Notes under the pieces: generated by a model | The model's database searches: none | What the model was told of the DNA's origin: nothing | What the model saw: only the letters and a program-made list of their open reading frames with translations | Assembly: GCA_003225535.1 (NCBI GenBank) | Contig: QIAL01000217.1 | Location: forward strand, 1 to 32,263 | DNA length: 32,263 bases | From: Acidobacteriota bacterium | Lineage (GTDB): Bacteria > Acidobacteriota > Terriglobia > Terriglobales > Acidobacteriaceae | Direction: 5' to 3' | Shown here: in pieces, positions 26,671 through 32,263 of the stretch | How the letters are laid out: every line of letters begins with the position of its first letter | How positions within the stretch are numbered: the first letter of the stretch is position 1 | Program-made: the position numbers and the translations under genes

Positions 26671-26723
26671 GGGTGCCCCACCCTGGTCGCGATTTTTGCG
26701 ACAGGGTGGGGATTTTGACCTCC
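26671..26723. repeat. Inverted repeat, family B
   Basis: gggtgccccaccctggtcgcgatttttgcgacagggtggggattttgacctcc. Confidence 0.85.
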
Positions 26724-26749
26724 TACGAATCGTACTGAAAGCCAGATCC

Positions 26750-27868
26750 CTACTTCGGCAGAACAATCAGGTTCTGAACGTTGGGAATCGAGTGCGGTGA
26801 CCCCGGAGCCCGCGTCGCCCCGGTCGAGGTCACCGTCCATACGAACAGCTTTCCTGCCTTCAGGCTGATCGCATACACGTGGTTCGCGTTATCCCAGAAA
26901 ATCTGATCGATCGTGTTCCCCGTCAGAAGCCCGGTGAACTTCGTGATCGGATTCGCTCCATTGAAATGGAAGATCTGGAACCCCGCTGTCCCACCCACGG
27001 CTAAATACTTCCCCGATGGCGACATCGAGTAGTCGTTCACCGCTCCCACAAGCACGGTTGGCATGTTCGAGAACGTGCTCTTTGTGGTCAGATTCCCCGT
27101 AGCGCCTGCTGTGTAAGACGCCAACTGCCACAGGCCATCCTGTCCCCAGTTCGAATTCAGCGGCTCCATCGCAATCGCAAGATGATTCGTCGGATCAGCC
27201 GCCGCCTTCCACGGACAATAGAATCCGCCCGACTTCTCCGCCGGAAATGGGAAGTTGTCGTTCAGGTACGAGAGTGTCCCATCCGTGTTGCGCTTCACCC
27301 CGATGATCTCTTGCCCGAAGTGATAGCAACTGGATGAGTATGCATACACGTTATTTCCGATGAAGCTCACCGGAGTATTGTTCGGTGGGCCTCCCGCCAG
27401 ATCGCCGATCTTCGTCAGGCGTCCGTTGGATTGGTTAATGCTGAACGACAGGTAATCGTTGTTGGTGGTGTAGTAGTCCGCATACAGCGTCTTACCGGTG
27501 TGGTCCAGGTACACGCTGATAACTCCCGGCCCGGGATTCGTCACCTTATACGTGTCTTTGAATGTCAGGGCCCCGTTGGACGCAATCGAGAACGAGTTGA
27601 TGTCAGTGTCCACATTCGCAACACCAAACAGCCATGCTCCATTGAGCGCCATATAGTTCACGTCATATGGAAACGGCGAACCAGGGATAGGTGTCAGCGC
27701 TCCGTTGGAGGCCGCCGCGTACGCGTTGATCTTGCCCGTGCTGCTCGTCGGTGCGCTGGAAACGTACACGTACGCGACGGGGGAAGCAGGGGCCTGAATT
27801 GAATTGGATTCAGTTGGTGAGGGCGTGACCTGAGCGGATGCCAGAACTATGCTGGCGCTGCGAGACAT
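26750..27868 (-). CDS. Lactonase-like beta-propeller repeat protein
   Basis: AYVYVSSAPTSSTGKINAYAAASNGALTPIPGSPFPY...NAFSIASNGALTFKDTYKV-type repeats; YAISLKAGKLFVWTVTSTGATRAPGSPH. Confidence 0.78.
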   Translation of the reverse strand: MSRSASIVLASAQVTPSPTESNSIQAPASPVAYVYVSSAPTSSTGKINAYAAASNGALTPIPGSPFPYDVNYMALNGAWLFGVANVDTDINSFSIASNGALTFKDTYKVTNPGPGVISVYLDHTGKTLYADYYTTNNDYLSFSINQSNGRLTKIGDLAGGPPNNTPVSFIGNNVYAYSSSCYHFGQEIIGVKRNTDGTLSYLNDNFPFPAEKSGGFYCPWKAAADPTNHLAIAMEPLNSNWGQDGLWQLASYTAGATGNLTTKSTFSNMPTVLVGAVNDYSMSPSGKYLAVGGTAGFQIFHFNGANPITKFTGLLTGNTIDQIFWDNANHVYAISLKAGKLFVWTVTSTGATRAPGSPHSIPNVQNLIVLPK

Positions 27869-28272
27869 ACAATTGATCGCTGCTCCACCGGAGAATTGGA
27901 TTTCGGACGAGCGAGGATTCAGATGCTGTTCCGCACTTCCGGGTTTAATCCGCCAACGTCAGTGAACCCTTGCGATCAAGTGCGATCAAGTGTTTGCTTT
28001 AGGTGTCCAAGGATTTCACTGTATGAAAGCGCAAATAGGCCTCAAATCCTTAACCCTCGCTATGTCTGACGACCCCAGCAGAGAACAACATTGTCAAATC
28101 TCTAAATTTAACTTGGATTGCCAGAGAATCTGGAGTATCTTTCCGGCATTGAAATTGGCGCAAGGCCCGCCAAGCCTGCTTTCCGGGAACCGTCGATCAC
28201 GTCAAAGTCACCCTGCTCGCGTGATCGATAACAGGTGAAGTGAGGTCTCAGCAGATCCGAGGGAATTCTGCC

Positions 28273-31200
28273 GTGAAATCTCCTCTTTTTGTCTGCATCT
28301 TGTCGTGCTCTCTTCTCAACTGTTCCTCCTATGCCCGCAGCATCCAGGCGGGCTCACCCGATAACTCACAGCCTGCCACTGCAGCCGCGCACGCTCCTTC
28401 CGAAAACCAGGTCCCTGCCGCTGCGCACTTTACGATTCCCGGTCCGGAGCGTTCTTTCCTCCGCATGGCCGGCATCAGCCAGATGATCAGGCCCGAAGAA
28501 GTCCTGCCTCTATTGAGCAGGAATGTCTTTATCGAGGGCTATCAGGGTTCCAGTCAGCCCACGGAGTTCCTGATCTTGCTTCGACGTTACGTCGTCCAAG
28601 CCAGAGAACTCACCGAGTTGGCGGCGAAAAACGACATGGTCATCCGTGTTGCGGGTTGTGACGACGCCCAGCCCCTTCTGCACATCCTCGGATACCGCAC
28701 TCGTCCGGATTGTGGCAAGGCTGACACTGCTTTACTCACCGACGATCCCGAACGTGCGTTCCTCACTATCGATTCCGGATTCCCTCTGCCTGACCTGGAG
28801 CGGACGCTGCAGGGAGGAAAGCCCTTCGAGTACGCGTTCTCGCCTTCCGCCGTGCCCGTGCTGTTTGCCGGAAGCGAGTGGACCATGGCGAGCAAGAAGA
28901 ACCACACCGAAAACAGCAGAGACTTGCTCGACACAATTTTGAACGACCCCGCGGTAGCTCGTCTCTACTGGGCGCTCTCCCGGATCGAGCCCGAAACCGC
29001 TGGGTTCTTGCAGCAGTCCATTGGACTTCAGAAGTTGCTCCCCTACGCCGCAGTTCTTGACTTCTATGGCAGAGAGCTCTCCATCTCCGGCGGCAAAGTC
29101 AGCGTGCCCGGCGGCGCGGCAGCAGAATCTTCATGGAACGATTTGGTCGGCGCAAGTCCGGCAAGTCCATCTGCCTTCGTTTCAAGATTGCTCGGCCGCG
29201 ACAAGGGATGGCTTGCCGCTTATTTCGATGTGCTTTGCCGCGCCAATCGCGAGCAGCAGGCGTATTTCACGGATCCGCATCGCCTGAAATTTTTCTACAC
29301 CGCACTCCTCTCGACGGATTCCGCCGACAAGCCAACTCGCGGCACGTTCCGCCCCGTGCCCGAAATGTTGCTTCTGGTCTCCCGCCTTCCGCTCGACAGT
29401 TCCGCACAGCCCCAGGTTCCGGGAGGTCTCGAATCCTGGAAAAGGATTCTTTTCGACGGTCATCACCGAAGCGTGTTTCGCAAATGGGCGAAGGCCGACA
29501 AGTTGAATCATCCCGATGACCTCGTTCGAGTGCTATTCGCGCTGTCGCGCACTCACGATACCAATCTCCTTCAGCTCTACATGGCGCTTAGCCAAATCGA
29601 CAGCAGGAGGCCGCCCGATCATCGCCTCGCACCTGCAACCGTCGAATTGTTAGCACGCAAGTACGAGGACTACAGCGATCAATACCGCATTTTCTCCGAG
29701 TTCCCGGAGTTAGGTGACGAGTCGATCACGTTGTTCCTAGACGTAGCGCAGAGCCTGGGCAATGCGCCCATGGCATTTCGCGCCAATGGATTCGGGACGT
29801 TCCAGGCAACCGTCGGAATCTGGCAGATTCTGGCCCGTCAGGGACAAATCCCGCCATCCCGCTTCGATGAATCATGGCAGCGCGTGATCCGCCCCTTTGA
29901 GGGCATTCGTTCGGCAGCTCATCTTTATGACGCCGGCCGGAATTCCCTGGGAGAAGTCTTCCGCTTCTCCACCGGCAAACCGCACGGATCCCAAGACGAC
30001 ATCATTGAATTGCTGGCAGGACCGCCGCAGACCACTCCGCAGGGAAAGCAGATGCACAACGAAGTCGCCAACCGCATCCGCTCCGTCCTCGACGATCAGC
30101 GCCTGGTCTCGATCGACACGTTGATGTCAGTAGGCGATGGACTCGCCGAAAAGGAACGCGGCAAGCATCCGGAAGAGTACGTCGTTCTGCTGGCGGCGCA
30201 AACTCGCGAGTTCGAAATGCCGCGTCCCATCTTCAGCAACGGTGAACGGACCCAGTGGGCCGCGGGAATTTACAACAATCACCACACTGATGTGGAGATG
30301 CGCACCGATTTGCCCAAGCTGCTCAAATCCCCGACAGCTTCGCGGGCGCAAATTGAAGAGGCCCGAGGCCAGCTCGCATCGTTCCTCCGCGACACTCTCG
30401 TCGGCCTCAACTACGCGTACTACGAGCCGCCGGGCGCACAAGCCCTGCACAACAATCCGTTGTTCGTTCGCTCCCACGATTTTGCCGGAGAGTCTGTCAC
30501 CGGAATCTCGAGCCTCTGGCAGGCGCCTGTGCTTCTCGGCCGCGGAACTCCTGCGGGCGGCGGCGCTCATTTCGTCGGCTCTCTTGCTGACCTCCCATAC
30601 GCCTTAGCCGAGCTCGAGCAGGATTTCATTTCTCCCAACAGCGTTCAAGCGCTGGTCTGGGGTGAGATGACTCCCGGCATGCTGACCAGCGCCATCTTGC
30701 CTCGATGGTGGAACGTCACCCCCGTGGAGTTGCACGCCATCGCTCTCTACCAGAAATCCGGCGAGGAGCTTCTTACCGCTTCTGAAAAAGACGAGGCACT
30801 GCGTGCCGACGTTCTTGCCATCTTGTCCAATCGCCTCCTTCCCCAGCAAGCCCGGCAGATTGAGCAGGCAATGCGCACGGGAAGCGTTTCCGAAATCATT
30901 CCTCAGATGATGCCCGCCGACACCTTCTACCTTGCCGCGGAATTCCAACAGAAATATCCCGAGCAACCCCGTGACTTGGGAACGTCAACTCAGGAACTGC
31001 AGGAACTGATTCGTCAGCATCCCGACCAGGTCAACTGGAGACGCTTATCGCACGACTTCGGCACGCCTCATCCGGTGATGGCGCAGAACTACGGCCCTGA
31101 ACTGCTGAATGTGGCTCCCATGCCGCCCTTCGCCGGATCCTCCAGCCGCTTCCTGCCGGAATGCTGGGATTCGCCCAACTTGTACTGGGCTCGCTTGGCG

Positions 31201-31392
31201 GATGAAGCGGGCGTTTCCCCGGTGATGTTGAACCGTTTGGTACCTGAGCTCACGCAAAACATGATCCAGAGAATTTTCGCTACCGATTTCGAGGATTGGC
31301 CGGCGCTTCTTCGTGCCATGCATGAGACCGGTGCCGAGTTCCGCCAAGGCAAACTGGGCTCACCGCAACGAATCACCGCCGTTCAACATTGA
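28273..31392 (+). CDS. Large secreted protein of unknown function (about 1040 aa)
   Basis: Continuous ORF; GTG start at 28273 gives signal VKSPLFVCILSCSLLNCSSYARS; GAGGGAA upstream; no recognised domain. Confidence 0.8.
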   Translation: MKSPLFVCILSCSLLNCSSYARSIQAGSPDNSQPATAAAHAPSENQVPAAAHFTIPGPERSFLRMAGISQMIRPEEVLPLLSRNVFIEGYQGSSQPTEFLILLRRYVVQARELTELAAKNDMVIRVAGCDDAQPLLHILGYRTRPDCGKADTALLTDDPERAFLTIDSGFPLPDLERTLQGGKPFEYAFSPSAVPVLFAGSEWTMASKKNHTENSRDLLDTILNDPAVARLYWALSRIEPETAGFLQQSIGLQKLLPYAAVLDFYGRELSISGGKVSVPGGAAAESSWNDLVGASPASPSAFVSRLLGRDKGWLAAYFDVLCRANREQQAYFTDPHRLKFFYTALLSTDSADKPTRGTFRPVPEMLLLVSRLPLDSSAQPQVPGGLESWKRILFDGHHRSVFRKWAKADKLNHPDDLVRVLFALSRTHDTNLLQLYMALSQIDSRRPPDHRLAPATVELLARKYEDYSDQYRIFSEFPELGDESITLFLDVAQSLGNAPMAFRANGFGTFQATVGIWQILARQGQIPPSRFDESWQRVIRPFEGIRSAAHLYDAGRNSLGEVFRFSTGKPHGSQDDIIELLAGPPQTTPQGKQMHNEVANRIRSVLDDQRLVSIDTLMSVGDGLAEKERGKHPEEYVVLLAAQTREFEMPRPIFSNGERTQWAAGIYNNHHTDVEMRTDLPKLLKSPTASRAQIEEARGQLASFLRDTLVGLNYAYYEPPGAQALHNNPLFVRSHDFAGESVTGISSLWQAPVLLGRGTPAGGGAHFVGSLADLPYALAELEQDFISPNSVQALVWGEMTPGMLTSAILPRWWNVTPVELHAIALYQKSGEELLTASEKDEALRADVLAILSNRLLPQQARQIEQAMRTGSVSEIIPQMMPADTFYLAAEFQQKYPEQPRDLGTSTQELQELIRQHPDQVNWRRLSHDFGTPHPVMAQNYGPELLNVAPMPPFAGSSSRFLPECWDSPNLYWARLADEAGVSPVMLNRLVPELTQNMIQRIFATDFEDWPALLRAMHETGAEFRQGKLGSPQRITAVQH

Positions 31393-31401
31393 GAGATCTG
31401 T

Positions 31402-31463
31402 CACGAACGTATTTGAGGAATACACGAACGTTTTTGGGGAATGCACCAACGCTTTTGGCAGGG
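31402..31463. repeat. 21-bp tandem repeat, three units
   Basis: cacgaacgtatttgaggaata / cacgaacgtttttggggaatg / caccaacgcttttggcaggg. Confidence 0.85.
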
Positions 31464-31533
31464 CACGGCTTTAGCCGTGCCGTTCGGGTTTCACAAATGA
31501 TGCGGGGCTTTGGCCCCTGAGGGAAACGCGCTC

Positions 31534-32263
31534 ATGGTAAGGAAATTTCATTTGGCGGCCGCACTCTCTTTTCTATTGTTCCTGGTCAATGAAACTGCCA
31601 CCCGGGCACAAGACAGCCCCGATATCCACGTTGTCGTCAATATGGTCCAGCTCAACGTGGCCGTTACCGATAACAAGGGAAACTACATCACGGGACTCAA
31701 GCCCAGCGATTTCGCCATCTATGAAGATGGCATCAGGGAAAAGCCTGCCACCTTCGCGGAAGGCGATGCACCCGCGCACCGCCTCGACGATCTCGGACAG
31801 GAGGCTTCTTCCCCCTCGCCGGACGCGGCCGCCGGATCTTCAGACGGCGCCACGGCTCAGACTTTCGATCAACTGATAAGCGGTTCCAACGTCTTCGTCC
31901 TGTTCGATACCAGCGACTACATGTATCGCGGCTTCGTTTTTGCCCAGGACGCAATCTCCGAATTCATTCGCTCGCTCGCCAAAGCCGACAAAATTGCCTT
32001 CTATTCCTACAGCCGCGATCTCTCGCGCGTCGCTCCTCTCACCGCCGACCGCGGCCAACTACTCCAGGCCGTGCGCTCCACGGTTGCCGGCGATCAGGCC
32101 GCCCTCTACAACGCACTTCTGCTCACACTTAAGGACGCCGCGCAAAACCGTGGCCGCAAAGTCGTCGTCGTGTTTTCCAACGGCCCCGACAACTCCAGCG
32201 TCGTGCCCCCCGAAGACGTAGCCGAATTCGCCCAATCTTCCGGCGTCTCCATCTACATGATCA
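31534..32263 (+). CDS. VWFA-related acidobacterial-type domain protein, N-terminal part (runs off window)
   Basis: ATG 31534: MVRKFHLAAALSFLLFLVNETATRAQDSPDIHVVVNMVQLNVAVTDNKGNYITGLKPSDFAIYEDG...VFVLFDTSDYMYRGFVFAQDAISEFIRSLAKADKIAFYSYS; absent from ORF track because open at window end. Confidence 0.85.
   Translation, partial: MVRKFHLAAALSFLLFLVNETATRAQDSPDIHVVVNMVQLNVAVTDNKGNYITGLKPSDFAIYEDGIREKPATFAEGDAPAHRLDDLGQEASSPSPDAAAGSSDGATAQTFDQLISGSNVFVLFDTSDYMYRGFVFAQDAISEFIRSLAKADKIAFYSYSRDLSRVAPLTADRGQLLQAVRSTVAGDQAALYNALLLTLKDAAQNRGRKVVVVFSNGPDNSSVVPPEDVAEFAQSSGVSIYMI

Noticed and set aside
26041-26723. Insertion sequence or transposon around the GlcG-like gene
   Set aside because: No transposase and no visible target-site duplication; only small non-coding inverted repeats are present.

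Overview
GC-rich window, probably from a soil Acidobacteriota (Terriglobia-like) genome; the lineage is inferred from gene content and repeat style, not measured. I support about 24 protein-coding genes: etfB/etfA, a corrinoid protein plus MttB-superfamily methyltransferase, threonine aldolase, exported adenosine deaminase, ERCC4-type nuclease, purine nucleoside phosphorylase, signal-peptide-bearing SAM hydrolase (DUF62), PPOX-class flavoprotein, homoserine dehydrogenase, an amidohydrolase remnant, cysteine-desulfurase-like protein, zinc-ribbon and GAF membrane proteins, RNase HI-like protein, a broken di-heme cytochrome gene, DUF4386, sedolisin (S53) protease, Tat-exported Gfo/Idh/MocA oxidoreductase, GlcG/HbpS-like protein, a beta-propeller, a 1040-aa secreted unknown, and a truncated VWFA protein. 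Most notable observations: (i) several families of palindromic repeats, two copies of which lie in frame inside conserved enzymes, with others supplying stop codons; (ii) a candidate structured ncRNA at about 18953-19210 with promoter, GNRA hairpins, closing stem and U-tract; (iii) a homoserine dehydrogenase whose Rossmann motif lies upstream of any canonical start codon, with ATC in the start position; (iv) a chimeric truncation joining two genes near 12975; (v) an adenosine/SAM-degrading gene neighbourhood; (vi) a non-pyrrolysine MttB/corrinoid pair. No CRISPR, tRNA, rRNA or transposase was found. All functional calls are from reading translations, with no database search.
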